The position numbers were made by a program, and so were the translations under genes. Of a stretch of DNA of 33,954 nucleotides, positions 15,922-24,480 are shown piece by piece. The notes under the pieces were generated by a model, which had not been told where the DNA came from, searched no databases, and worked only from the letters and a program-made list of their open reading frames with translations. Each line of letters begins with the position of its first letter. Positions within the stretch are counted from its first letter, which is position 1. The stretch is from DTLC01 sp964555645 (GTDB lineage Bacteria; Verrucomicrobiota; Verrucomicrobiia; Limisphaerales; DTLC01): assembly GCA_964555645.1 (NCBI GenBank), contig CAZKTA010000025.1:1-33954 (forward strand), read 5' to 3'.

Positions 15922-17070
15922 TTAATCAAGGGTTCTGAGGCCTTCAGCAACACTGGTCCGCGCCACTGCAATCCCTGGCGCAATCGCGGCAACAACTCCC
16001 AGCACGGCTGCCACTGATCCGGCTATGGCAATTATCCGCGGTGTAACCTCAAATGAAACAAATACACCGTGTGTTGCCACCTGCATAAGGTTACACTCCA
16101 TGTACGCTATCCAGGCTGCGCAGATGCCAAGCAATGCACCCACCATCGCAAGCCCGAAACTCTCGGCCAGAATGAACGCGAATAGCTCGCGTCGCCTGTA
16201 CCCAAGCGCTTTTAAGATTGCAAGCTCGCGGAACCGCTCCCGAATAGTCATGCTCATAGTACTTGCTGTCACAAGCAACAACGTAAACGCAACAACACTG
16301 CAGATTGAGCCCACCAGAATCTTTATGTTTGACCACATCGAAACTATGTTGAGCTGAAACGCGCGCTCGGTCTCGGCGCGGACCTCAGCAGCCGTGTTAG
16401 CGAATGCACGGTTGATTGCATCCACAACACGCGGCATATCTTCAGGCGACCTAACCCTAACCCACCAGGTGCCGACCAGCCCTAACCCGCCCATTGCTTC
16501 CTCAAGATATTGATGATGGAAAAGCATGTTGCGGTCGTCAGTTGTTCCCGAGTAAATGCCGGCCACCTTGAACTCGAGTGTCACAGGCCAAACAGTGCTC
16601 TCAAGCATGAACCTGTCACCTACCTTAAGTCCGTATTTTTCTGCTGAAAGTTTGCCGATTATGCAGGCTGTTCGCTCGGCCACGAACGCCTTGTATTCGG
16701 CATCGGCAATTATAGCTTCGGAAAACACGTCGCGTATCTTGCTCGGGTCAACTGCAAACTGTGCGAAGGACATGCCTTCTTCGTTCTTAAACTTGCCCCC
16801 AAACCATGTAAAAGGTGTCACCGCCACAACGCCTGGTATGCGTTCAATCGCAGGACGCTGGCGCGCAGGTAACAGGTTGCCGAGCGAGATTTTGTTCCGG
16901 ACGACTACACGCAGGCTTGCGCCGACATCTTCAGGTGGGATCGTCACCTCGCGTAGTGCAACCAGCAGTGTCACAAGCAAAAACACGCTGACTGCTACGC
17001 TGAGCACAGTGAGCACTGCACGGCGTTTGTTGCGTAACGCATTTTTAATTATGAACGAACCGGCGGTCAT
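15922..17070 (-). CDS. ABC transporter permease (FtsX/MacB type), first copy
   Basis: 382 residues from ATG 17070 (MTAGSFIIKNALRNKRRAVL). Architecture: one span, then a periplasmic domain (residues about 45-250), then three spans. RERFRELAILKALGYRRREL is the FtsX coupling helix. It is distantly related in plan to the next permease, so an old duplication is likely. It follows the ATPase gene by 65 bases. Confidence 0.87.
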   Translation of the reverse strand: MTAGSFIIKNALRNKRRAVLTVLSVAVSVFLLVTLLVALREVTIPPEDVGASLRVVVRNKISLGNLLPARQRPAIERIPGVVAVTPFTWFGGKFKNEEGMSFAQFAVDPSKIRDVFSEAIIADAEYKAFVAERTACIIGKLSAEKYGLKVGDRFMLESTVWPVTLEFKVAGIYSGTTDDRNMLFHHQYLEEAMGGLGLVGTWWVRVRSPEDMPRVVDAINRAFANTAAEVRAETERAFQLNIVSMWSNIKILVGSICSVVAFTLLLVTASTMSMTIRERFRELAILKALGYRRRELFAFILAESFGLAMVGALLGICAAWIAYMECNLMQVATHGVFVSFEVTPRIIAIAGSVAAVLGVVAAIAPGIAVARTSVAEGLRTLD

Positions 17071-17135
17071 TATCTTGTCGAACTGTCGAATCGTTTGCGC
17101 ATCAAACCGCTCCAACTGTTCGACGGCTCATGCGT

Positions 17136-17825
17136 TTAGTGCGCATTGTTCAATCTGCCTTTCTCAAGGTGCACCGTACGTGTGCCATACGCTGCCGCTT
17201 TAGGATCGTGCGTGACCATGATGACAGTTTTACCCGCCACACGATTGAGCGAGCTGAGCACCTCTAACACTTGCTGCGCCGAGTGCGCATCGAGATTCCC
17301 AGTCGGTTCATCCGCAACAATTAAAGCCGGGTCGGTTACAAGTGCGCGTGCAATTGCAACACGCTGTTCTTCACCCCCGGACAATTGACGCGGCAAGTGT
17401 CGTGCGCGTGCTGCCAGGCCGACAAGCTCAAGCGCAGTTTCGACCCGTTTCCTGCGCTCGCGCCGGCTCAGGCCCGTCAATAACAGCGGTAATTCAACAT
17501 TCTCAAACGCCGTAAGTACGGGTATGAGATTAAAAGTCTGGAATACAAACCCGACATTTTGGTTGCGCCAATCAGCAAGCTCAGACTCTGTCAGTTGCGC
17601 CAAGTCAATCCCTTGCACAATGCATCTGCCACTTGTGGGCCGGTCTATGCCAGCTATGACGTGTAACAAGGTTGATTTACCGGACCCCGACGGCCCCATC
17701 AGGGTCAAAAACTCGCTTGACCTGACCTGGAGCGTGATGTCATCCAGGGCAACCACGCTGATCTCGCCCTGCTGGTAAACTTTCGTCAGGTTCTCAAGCA
17801 GGACAATAGTACCGTTCAATTGCAT
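17136..17825 (-). CDS. ABC transporter ATPase (LolD/MacB-like)
   Basis: 229 residues from ATG 17825. Walker A is GPSGSGKST (residues about 44-52), the Q-loop is VGFVFQTFNLIPVLTAFENV, and Walker B is ALIVADEPTGNLD with the family-typical GNLD. The switch His is in VTHDPK. The signature reads LSGGEEQRVAIARAL, with Glu where LSGGQ has Gln. It is the first gene of the four-gene exporter operon and divergent from the KDPG aldolase gene. Confidence 0.92.
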   Translation of the reverse strand: MQLNGTIVLLENLTKVYQQGEISVVALDDITLQVRSSEFLTLMGPSGSGKSTLLHVIAGIDRPTSGRCIVQGIDLAQLTESELADWRNQNVGFVFQTFNLIPVLTAFENVELPLLLTGLSRRERRKRVETALELVGLAARARHLPRQLSGGEEQRVAIARALVTDPALIVADEPTGNLDAHSAQQVLEVLSSLNRVAGKTVIMVTHDPKAAAYGTRTVHLEKGRLNNAH

Positions 17826-17945
17826 CGCAATTGCTATCAATAGGCTAATCGGAGCCAAATTGCAAATGCACCAGGGAAAAACTGTGCCGATGGTTGCACA
17901 ACAAAATCAAAGACGCAGCAATTTTCAGGGTATATGGCTGCCTGC

Positions 17946-17974
17946 TTCCAGCTCGCGAATGCCGCGAACTGGAA
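17946..17974. promoter_or_regulatory. 12-base inverted repeat between divergent operons
   Basis: TTCCAGCTCGCG (17946-17957) and CGCGAACTGGAA (17963-17974) pair at 11 of 12 positions around a 5-base loop. No T-run follows on either strand, so a terminator is unlikely. It lies between the start of the ABC operon (minus) and the aldolase gene (plus), which would suit an operator. The role is inference. Confidence 0.35.
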
Positions 17975-18037
17975 TTAAAAAACCGACTTTTCAGAATTGC
18001 AACTGGCGCGTTTTGCCGCTAATAACTACCGGCAATT

Positions 18038-18700
18038 ATGGATCAAGCACAATCTATGATTTGGGAGCGCGTGTTTGAACGGCGCGTGATAGCTGTTGCT
18101 GCAATTGACACACCGGATAATGCAGTCAGTTTGGCTGAGGCGTTGCTTGCGGGTGGGCTCGACATAATCGAAATCACATTTCGTACTGCTGCGGCTGAGC
18201 CGTGCATTGCCAGGGTTCGTGAGACGTTTCCCATGATGCTTGTTGGGGCAGGTACAGTGCTCGAGCCTGAACAACTGGTGCGCGCGCGCGCAGTAGGTGC
18301 GCAATTTTGTGTTGCACCGGGATTGAACGAACGTGTTGTCCAAAAAGCTGCCGAGCTTGGCGTGCCGTTCATGCCGGGTGTAATGACGCCATCCGAGGTC
18401 GAACGCGCGCTTGGGTTGGGCTGCAAACTACTGAAATTTTTCCCTGCCCAAGCTGCTGGTGGTGTTAAAGCGCTAAAGGCGCTTGCCGGCCCATACGCAC
18501 ATACTGGGGTAAAGTTCATCCCACTCGGTGGCATAGACGCTACAAACGCAGGTGAGTATCTTGCCATGCCGATTGTAGCTGCAGTGGGTGGTACATGGCT
18601 TGCCGATGCGAAGTTAATTGCTGCAGGTAACTGGGCACAGATTACCGCGCTGACAAAGCAAGCGCTTGAGATAGCAGGTGCGGACCGACGCAAACCTTAA
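18038..18700 (+). CDS. eda: 2-keto-3-deoxy-6-phosphogluconate aldolase (KDPG/KHG aldolase)
   Basis: 220 residues. IIEITFRT carries Glu45 and Arg49, and LLKFFPAQ carries Lys133, the Schiff-base lysine. These are the same numbers as in the E. coli enzyme if translation starts at ATG 18038. GAGTVL, APGL, MPGVMTPSE and FIPLGGI are further family blocks. It cleaves KDPG to pyruvate and glyceraldehyde 3-phosphate (Entner-Doudoroff pathway or sugar-acid catabolism). No edd is seen in the window. Confidence 0.92.
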   Translation: MDQAQSMIWERVFERRVIAVAAIDTPDNAVSLAEALLAGGLDIIEITFRTAAAEPCIARVRETFPMMLVGAGTVLEPEQLVRARAVGAQFCVAPGLNERVVQKAAELGVPFMPGVMTPSEVERALGLGCKLLKFFPAQAAGGVKALKALAGPYAHTGVKFIPLGGIDATNAGEYLAMPIVAAVGGTWLADAKLIAAGNWAQITALTKQALEIAGADRRKP

Positions 18701-18749
18701 GCAGGGACAAAAACTGGATTTTTGGCCTCAGTTGGTGCATCATTTTGCC

Positions 18750-19103
18750 ATGAACATTGTTCTGTCAACGCACAATATCACGCTGACTGATGCAATCGAA
18801 AAACGCATCAGGACAAAACTTCAAAAGCTCGAACATCTCGATCAACACACCATCGACGCCCGGGTGACACTTGAACAAGACCACACCCGTACACCAACCA
18901 AACAGTTCAAATGCTCGGTTCGGCTCGGTGTGCGCGGGCCTGACCTTTTTGCCGAGGACAGCGAAACTGATCTATACGCTGCCATAGACAAAGTTGTCAA
19001 AAAATTGGAACAGCAAATCCGCAAGCGCAGAAACAAACGACTCGCAAAAAAACAACGATTACCCGCCCGCGGTAAAATGCTGGCAAAAGAAAGCGGTCTT
19101 TGA
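18750..19103 (+). CDS. hpf: ribosome hibernation promoting factor, short form
   Basis: 117 residues from ATG 18750 (MNIVLSTHNITLTDAIEKRI); the longer frame from 18678 overlaps eda and is rejected. The text matches the HPF/YfiA fold: beta strand, helix with IRTKLQKLEHL, AEDSETDLYAAIDKVVKKLE, then a basic tail RKRRNKRLAKKQ. The long-form C-terminal dimerisation domain is absent. It binds the decoding region of 30S subunits in slow growth. Its stop overlaps the next start (TGATG). Confidence 0.88.
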   Translation: MNIVLSTHNITLTDAIEKRIRTKLQKLEHLDQHTIDARVTLEQDHTRTPTKQFKCSVRLGVRGPDLFAEDSETDLYAAIDKVVKKLEQQIRKRRNKRLAKKQRLPARGKMLAKESGL

Positions 19104-20359
19104 TGCCTAACCGATTCGCCCTGCGCGCGCGTGTTTTACTACCGATGAACCGGCCGCCGCTTGAAGACGGCGCGGTTGTGGTCGCAGGCGGCCGGATCGA
19201 GGCTGTTGGTAGATGGCGGCACATCAAGCGTGTGTTCCGAGGTGACGTAACCGACCTTGGCGAGCGCATATTGTTGCCCGGCCTTGTGAACGCGCATTGT
19301 CACCTCGATTACACACATATGGCAGGGCTGTTCCCACCCCAGAAAAGTTTCTGCGATTGGATTAAACTCATTACGGAAGAAAAGTCGCTCTGGTCAACGG
19401 CAGATTTTGCCGATTCATGGCTCGACGGAGCACAAATGCTGGTGCGCAACGGCACAACCACGGTAGCGGACGTCGAAACTGTGCCCGCGTTGCTGCCGAA
19501 AGTGTGGGAACAGACGCCGCTGCGCGTGTTTTCGTTTTTGGAAATGACCGGCATACGGAGCCGGACCATGCCGGCGCCGATCTTAGCGGAGGCGCTCGAG
19601 AAAATCGCCGCCAACCGCCACAACCGTTGCAGCGCCGGACTCGCGCCCCATGCGCCTTATTCGACCACAAAAAAACTGTTGAAGCTAACGGCTGCCGCAG
19701 CGCGCAAACTCAAGTTGTCTGTGGTTATCCATTTGGCGGAGTCTGCACCCGAATTCGATATGTTCATGCGCGGGCAAGGCGAGTTATTCGAGTGGTTGCG
19801 GCGCAATCAGCGCGACATGTCCGATTGCGTCGGTGTGTCGCCCGTGCAGCATGTGGCCCGGGCTGGCCTGCTCAGCCGCAGGTTGCTGGCCGTGCATGCA
19901 AACTATCTCGCAAGAGGCGACGCAACACTGCTCGCAAAAAAAGGCGTCAGCGTGGTGCATTGCCCACGGAGCCACCAGTACTTCGGCCACGGCAAATTTC
20001 AGTACGAAAAACTTGTGCGCGCAGGCGTGAACATTTGCTTGGGCACCGACAGCCTCGCCACCGTGTGCGCAAAACCAAAGCAGCGCATCGAGCTGAATAT
20101 GTTCGACGAAATGCGGAGGTTTGCCGACACGCACCCGGAAGTTTCGCCGGAGACGATCTTGCGCATGGCAACGGTTAATGGAGCAATTGCACTTGGCATG
20201 AAAGGCTTGCTAGGCGAGCTACGACGTGGCGCGTATTCCGACATGATCGCGTTGCCATTCCCAGATGTTCTTCGCAGGACTTACGAAGCTGTCCTCGAGC
20301 ACACTGGCCCTGTAGCAGCAAGCATGATTGATGGGCAATGGGCAATTGCGCCTGACTGA
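19103..20359 (+). CDS. amidohydrolase family protein (nucleoside deaminase-like)
   Basis: 418 residues from ATG 19103, overlapping the HPF stop by one base. It has an N-terminal beta sandwich and then the metal barrel: GLVNAHCHLDYT (HxH), GLAPHAPYS, VVIHLAES, AVHANYL, VVHCPRSHQYFGH and ICLGTDSLA with the metal Asp. This set suits the MtaD/aminofutalosine-deaminase branch that deaminates adenine-like rings. Menaquinone (futalosine) or SAM-salvage roles are both possible. No mqn genes are in the window, so the substrate stays open. Confidence 0.82.
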   Translation: MPNRFALRARVLLPMNRPPLEDGAVVVAGGRIEAVGRWRHIKRVFRGDVTDLGERILLPGLVNAHCHLDYTHMAGLFPPQKSFCDWIKLITEEKSLWSTADFADSWLDGAQMLVRNGTTTVADVETVPALLPKVWEQTPLRVFSFLEMTGIRSRTMPAPILAEALEKIAANRHNRCSAGLAPHAPYSTTKKLLKLTAAAARKLKLSVVIHLAESAPEFDMFMRGQGELFEWLRRNQRDMSDCVGVSPVQHVARAGLLSRRLLAVHANYLARGDATLLAKKGVSVVHCPRSHQYFGHGKFQYEKLVRAGVNICLGTDSLATVCAKPKQRIELNMFDEMRRFADTHPEVSPETILRMATVNGAIALGMKGLLGELRRGAYSDMIALPFPDVLRRTYEAVLEHTGPVAASMIDGQWAIAPD

Positions 20360-20410
20360 GTGTTCGTCCGTTCGGTTTGGTGCGCGTAATCCAAAGCCAC
20401 ATTTGCACAT

Positions 20411-20449
20411 TTGAACTCGTAAATCGGAAATCGCAACTCCTAAATTCTG
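20411..20449 (+). repeat. A-rich dispersed repeat, copy 1 (before bioF)
   Basis: A run of short units such as AACTCGTAAATC, GGAAATCGC and AACTCCTAAATTCTG just before the GTG start of bioF. It resembles the copies inside bioF, bioA and metG. It fills most of the gap between the amidohydrolase gene and bioF. Confidence 0.5.
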
Positions 20450-20453
20450 TGCT

Positions 20454-21698
20454 GTGTGGACGTTTGATTCGGAACTGGAACAGTTGCTGGAAACTATTCG
20501 CCAGCACGGCCTGTACCGGAAGCTGTGCCGGATTGATTCTGCCCAAGGGCCGCGCATAGAGATCGGCGGGCGCAAACTCATCAGCTTTGCCTCGAACGAT
20601 TACCTCGGCCTTTCAAGCCACCCCACAATCAAAGAGGCTGCCATCCGCGCTGTGGAAAAGTTTGGGGCTGGCTCAGGCGCAGCGCGGCTGCTCAGTGGGT
20701 CGCTTGCACCGCATCATGAGCTTGAAGAGGCACTCGCAGCGTTCAAACACACCGAGGCTGCGTTAAGTTTTTCGTCCGGTTACACTGCTGCGTCGGGTGC
20801 AATTTGCGCGCTGCTCGACAAACACGATGTAATCGTGCTCGATAAGCTTGTGCATGCGTGCATAGTTGATGCTGCAAAATTGAGCGGTGCGAAAATCCGC
20901 GTCTTCAAACACAATGACCTGAATGATCTTGAGGCAATCCTGAAATGGGCAAACGGTAAGCGTGCTGCTGGTATCTCGTCGGTGGGAAAGAATTCTTCAA
21001 CGCTGCAGATAAGAAGCCCGCAGCGCGTTCTTGTTGTCACTGAATCTGTCTTCAGCATGGACGGCGATTGCGCGCCGTTGCGTGAAATTGTTGAGCTGAA
21101 GGACCGATACAACGCGTGGTTGATGGTTGACGAAGCGCATGCAACAGGTGTTTTCGGTCCCGGTGGCGCAGGTCTGATTGAAGAGCTCGGGCTCACTGAG
21201 CGTGTAGAGATTCAAATGGTCACGCTGGGCAAAGCACTTGGCGCTGCAGGCGGCGCAATCTGCGGCTCGCGCAAATTGATTGACCTACTGGTCAATCGCG
21301 CGCGCAGTTTCATCTATAGCACTGCGCCTGTGCCAGCAGCCGCAGCCGCTGCTGCCGCAGCTGTCAAACTTGTCCAATCTGAAATTGGCGCCCGGCTTCG
21401 TCGTACACTATGGCAACGCATCGCTGAATTGAAATCTGAAATACCAGACCCGAACTCTGAAATGTCGAGCGCCATCATTCCAGTCATGATCGGCGAAGAA
21501 GCCAGAGCTGTGCAGTTGAGCATTAAGTTGTTCGAGGGTGGGTTTTACATCCCTGCAGTCCGGTATCCCACTGTTCCACGCGGTAAAGCGCGGTTACGGA
21601 TTAGTCTAACCGCAGCCCACGATCCACAGGATGTGGTGTCACTTTCGGGCGCGCTCAAAGAGCTTTTGGGTAGAGACATTCGGCGTGAAAATCTGTAA
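20454..21698 (+). CDS. bioF: 8-amino-7-oxononanoate synthase
   Basis: 414 residues from GTG 20454. It joins pimeloyl thioester and alanine using PLP. FASNDYLGLSSHP, GAGSGAARLLSGS, VTESVFSMDGDCAPL, MVDEAHATGVFGPGG and MVTLGKALGAAGGAICGS (PLP Lys) are all intact. Two regions are longer than usual: 20 or so residues between ILKWANG and RVLVVTES (nt about 20957-21020), and LKSEIPDPNSEMSS in the C-terminal domain, which is encoded by an A-rich repeat copy. The stop codon lies inside another repeat copy. bioA follows after 21 bases. Confidence 0.93.
   Translation: MWTFDSELEQLLETIRQHGLYRKLCRIDSAQGPRIEIGGRKLISFASNDYLGLSSHPTIKEAAIRAVEKFGAGSGAARLLSGSLAPHHELEEALAAFKHTEAALSFSSGYTAASGAICALLDKHDVIVLDKLVHACIVDAAKLSGAKIRVFKHNDLNDLEAILKWANGKRAAGISSVGKNSSTLQIRSPQRVLVVTESVFSMDGDCAPLREIVELKDRYNAWLMVDEAHATGVFGPGGAGLIEELGLTERVEIQMVTLGKALGAAGGAICGSRKLIDLLVNRARSFIYSTAPVPAAAAAAAAAVKLVQSEIGARLRRTLWQRIAELKSEIPDPNSEMSSAIIPVMIGEEARAVQLSIKLFEGGFYIPAVRYPTVPRGKARLRISLTAAHDPQDVVSLSGALKELLGRDIRRENL
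21426..21463 (+). repeat. A-rich dispersed repeat, copy 2 (inside bioF)
   Basis: GAATTGAAATCTGAAATACC and then CCGAACTCTGAAAT (21450-21463). The last 14 bases are identical to 30887-30900 in metG. It encodes LKSEIPDPNSEM in frame. Confidence 0.7.
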
Positions 21699-21719
21699 TC
21701 GTAAATCGCGAATTGCCAA
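21687..21719 (+). repeat. A-rich dispersed repeat, copy 3 (bioF-bioA junction)
   Basis: GAAAATCTGTAATCGTAAAT followed by CGCGAATTGCC. It supplies the TAA of bioF and ends at the ATG of bioA, with no clear ribosome-binding site between. Confidence 0.55.
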
Positions 21720-23159
21720 ATGCATCCACTTGCACAACTTGATCAAAGGTTCGTCTGGCATCCGTTTACGCAAATGCGTGAATGGCTGCAAAGCGAGCCT
21801 ATTGTGATTGTTGCGGGCAAAGGTGCGGTGCTCAAAGACGTGTATGGCCGGAAGTACATTGACGCAAACGCATCTATCTGGACGAACCTCCACGGCCATA
21901 ACCACCCGAAGATCAACACTGCAATCAAACGGCAATTGTCAAAGATTGCGCACTCGTCGGCGCTGGGGTTGGCAAACGAACCGGCAAGTCTGTTAGCCGC
22001 AAAGCTTGTGGCCGCAGCAAATCCGCAATCCGCAGGCGGCAATCCGCATTTGAACAAAGTTTTTTATAGCGACGACGGTTCAACAGCAGTCGAGGTGGCG
22101 CTCAAGTTGGCCTACGAATTTACCCGGCGCACGCGCGGGCCGAAACCCGAGCCGCGGTTTCTTTCACTCCAAAATGCTTATCACGGCGACACACTCGGGG
22201 CGGTCTCGCTCGGCCATATTGACCTGTTCCATAAACCATTCGCGGGACTGCTTTTCAAAACTGACACTGTCATGGCCCCGTACTGTTACCGGTGCAGGTT
22301 TAACCGTGCCAAACCAGAGCGCGCAGACGCGCGCGAATACCGCAAATGCAAATGGGAATGTGTGGATGTACTCCAGCGTGCATTTGAAAGACAACGAAAG
22401 CGTGGTAACTCGTATGCGGCCTTTGTCTTCGAGCCGTTAATACAGGGTGCCGCAGGCATGATCGCGCAACCGACCGGGTGGCTCCGCCGTGTAACCGAAA
22501 TTGCGCGTGGCTACGGCGCACTGCTCATTGCTGACGAGGTTATGACTGGCTTCGGCAGATGCGGCCCCGCAAAAACCGGAATCGACAATTGGCAATCCAC
22601 AATCCTTTTTGCCTGTCATCACGAGGCTGTTCAGCCCGATTTCATGTGTTTGGCGAAAGGTTTAACCGGTGGCTATCTGCCGATGGCTGCAACGCTCACC
22701 ACACAGCAGGTGTTTGATGCGTTTCTAGGCGAGTATCACCAGTTCAAGACGTTCTTTCATGGGCATAGTTACACTGCAAACCAGCTCGGCGCGGCTGCTG
22801 CGTTGGCAAGTCTTGAAATTCTGCAGGACCCAAGTTCGGCCCGTGCGCGTGCTGCGCTACAGCAGTCGTTGCGCGAGCAACTGCAGAGCTTGTGGGCGTT
22901 GCCCAACGTAGGCGACATACGTCAGGTGGGGTTGATTGTCGGAATCGAGCTTGTGCGCAACTGGCGCACGCGCGAGCCGTTCAATTTGCGCGAGCGCGCT
23001 GGGTGGCGTGTATGCCAGGCAATGGCGCGGCGCGGCGTGCTTACACGGCCAATTGGCAACGTGATCGTGTTGATGCCACCGTATTGCACGACCAAACCGC
23101 AGATTGAAAAGATTTTGGATGTACTGAACAAAAGCATAAGTGAGACTCTGACATGCTGA
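21720..23159 (+). CDS. bioA: adenosylmethionine-8-amino-7-oxononanoate aminotransferase
   Basis: 479 residues, longer than the usual 420-450. It converts KAPA to DAPA with SAM as amino donor and PLP. FVWHPFTQMREW, DANASIWTNLHGHNHPKI, VFYSDDGSTAVEVALK, LQNAYHGDTLGAVS, LLIADEVMTGFGR and MCLAKGLTGGYLP (PLP Lys) are all present. Two inserts sit at loops: ANPQSAGGNPH before LNKVFYS, and PAKTGIDNWQSTIL between GFGRCG and FACHHE. Both are encoded by A-rich repeat copies. It is the second gene of a bioF-bioA unit; bioB and bioD are not in the window. Confidence 0.93.
   Translation: MHPLAQLDQRFVWHPFTQMREWLQSEPIVIVAGKGAVLKDVYGRKYIDANASIWTNLHGHNHPKINTAIKRQLSKIAHSSALGLANEPASLLAAKLVAAANPQSAGGNPHLNKVFYSDDGSTAVEVALKLAYEFTRRTRGPKPEPRFLSLQNAYHGDTLGAVSLGHIDLFHKPFAGLLFKTDTVMAPYCYRCRFNRAKPERADAREYRKCKWECVDVLQRAFERQRKRGNSYAAFVFEPLIQGAAGMIAQPTGWLRRVTEIARGYGALLIADEVMTGFGRCGPAKTGIDNWQSTILFACHHEAVQPDFMCLAKGLTGGYLPMAATLTTQQVFDAFLGEYHQFKTFFHGHSYTANQLGAAAALASLEILQDPSSARARAALQQSLREQLQSLWALPNVGDIRQVGLIVGIELVRNWRTREPFNLRERAGWRVCQAMARRGVLTRPIGNVIVLMPPYCTTKPQIEKILDVLNKSISETLTC
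22017..22055 (+). repeat. A-rich dispersed repeat, copy 4 (inside bioA)
   Basis: Three AATCCGC units (22019-22025, 22027-22033 as CAATCCGC, and 22041-22047) separated by GCAGGCGG. The copy encodes ANPQSAGGNPHLN in frame, at a place where relatives run directly into LNKVFYSD. Confidence 0.55.
22571..22605 (+). repeat. A-rich dispersed repeat, copy 5 (inside bioA)
   Basis: GGAATCGACAATTGGCAATC followed by CACAATCC. It encodes KTGIDNWQSTI in frame, between the PLP-domain GFGR motif and FACHHE. The units echo GGCAATCC/ACAATCC rather than the GAAATC units of copies 2 and 6. Confidence 0.5.
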
Positions 23160-23264
23160 GTGCCCCAGGACATTTTTTGCCGTTGCACTGCGTGTATTTT
23201 TTCACGCGACCAAACAGCAGCGAAACAGTTTACCAACTTGCAGATGGCTGTGTATGCTGTGGCG

Positions 23265-23984
23265 ATGGATCTAGCTGAAAATCTGGCGTCAATTCAGGCG
23301 CGGATTCGCGGTGCCGCCCAACGTGCCGGGCGCAACCCGAGTGAGATCATTTTGGTTGCTGTGACCAAAGGGCAGCCGCCTGAGGTCGTAGCTGCAGCGG
23401 CTGCGCTTGGGCTGCGCGTCTTCGGAGAGAACCGTGTTCAGGAGGCCAAAGCAAAAATCCCGCTTTGTCCTGATACACTTTGTTGGCACATGATTGGGCA
23501 CCTGCAAACCAACAAGTGCCGCGATGCAGTTGAGCTGTTCGAGATGGTTCAGAGTGTCGACAGTCTGCATCTTGCACTGGAGCTAAACAAACGGGCTGAA
23601 CAAGCGGCAAAACGAATGCCGATTTTGCTCGAGGTCAATGTGTCGGGTGAATCGACCAAGTTCGGCTACAAACCCGACACATTGTTGGCCGAGCTGAAAG
23701 CGATTAATGAACTGCCGCGCCTAGAGATTCAGGGTTTGATGACGATGGCACCTTGGACGCCTGAGCCTGAAAAAGTACGACCTGTGTTTCGCAAGCTGCG
23801 CGAGCTGAGAACCGAATGCGAACATGTCTTGGGTGCCCCATTGCTGCACTTAAGCATGGGTATGAGCAATGATTTCGAAGTTGCAATCGAGGAAGGCTCA
23901 ACCATGGTCAGGATCGGCACTGCACTGTTTGGCCCGCGTGCGGCCAACAAAAGCGTAAATAAGATTTCTACAGGTTCTGATTGA
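23265..23984 (+). CDS. YggS/PROSC family PLP homeostasis protein
   Basis: 239 residues from ATG 23265 (MDLAENLASIQARIRGAAQR); ATG 23244 is also possible. ILVAVTKGQ carries the PLP lysine. FGENRVQEA, WHMIGHLQTNKCRDAVELF, MGMSNDFEVAIEEGSTMVRI and GTALFGPR are the family hallmarks. It is a single-domain fold III PLP carrier with no known catalysis, tied to B6 balance. It sits after bioF-bioA, two PLP enzymes, on the same strand. Confidence 0.9.
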   Translation: MDLAENLASIQARIRGAAQRAGRNPSEIILVAVTKGQPPEVVAAAAALGLRVFGENRVQEAKAKIPLCPDTLCWHMIGHLQTNKCRDAVELFEMVQSVDSLHLALELNKRAEQAAKRMPILLEVNVSGESTKFGYKPDTLLAELKAINELPRLEIQGLMTMAPWTPEPEKVRPVFRKLRELRTECEHVLGAPLLHLSMGMSNDFEVAIEEGSTMVRIGTALFGPRAANKSVNKISTGSD

Positions 23985-24056
23985 GCGGTTTAACAAACGG
24001 TTTTTGCTTCACTTGGAAAGTTGTTGCCCGCTAAATTTTCGGCCGTGACAGCCGAG

Positions 24057-24383
24057 ATGTTCAAAGCGGAGATCGCTGAGGCGGTTCGGGCATACGAGAA
24101 ATACATCGTTTGCATTGAAAAAACGCCAGAGCAGTTCCGTGCAGCGGTCGAGTCGTTGATGGCCAAAGCAATCCGTGCTTATGAAACGCGTGGGCCAAAT
24201 TTGCGTCACGGAATTGCGCTGGACCGGCACGTAACAATTATCCTCAGCCAAACAGACGGCCCGCGTCCATTGTGCGGGATTTATTTTAACCTGCATTCGC
24301 CCTACCAGAAACAGTTGCTTACTAAGGAAACCAAGCCGGTCACAGAAAAAACCGGTGAACAACGTCATCAATCAGGTGAGTAA
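24057..24383 (+). CDS. hypothetical protein, probably conserved
   Basis: 108 residues from ATG 24057; a TTG at 24021 would extend it by 12. It is mostly helical and charged, with a region RAYETRGPNLRHGIALDRHV and then RPLCGIYFNLHSPYQKQ, which looks conserved rather than random. It has no signal peptide or membrane span. The function is unknown. It follows yggS by 72 bases and may be co-transcribed. Confidence 0.55.
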   Translation: MFKAEIAEAVRAYEKYIVCIEKTPEQFRAAVESLMAKAIRAYETRGPNLRHGIALDRHVTIILSQTDGPRPLCGIYFNLHSPYQKQLLTKETKPVTEKTGEQRHQSGE

Positions 24384-24480
24384 ACACTTCGGCACGCTGG
24401 TGGCAGTGTGCGTGTGCACTTTTCGGCTTTAAATGGGTACACGCCCGCGTGGAAACAGCTTTGCATTCACCAGGTGGTTG

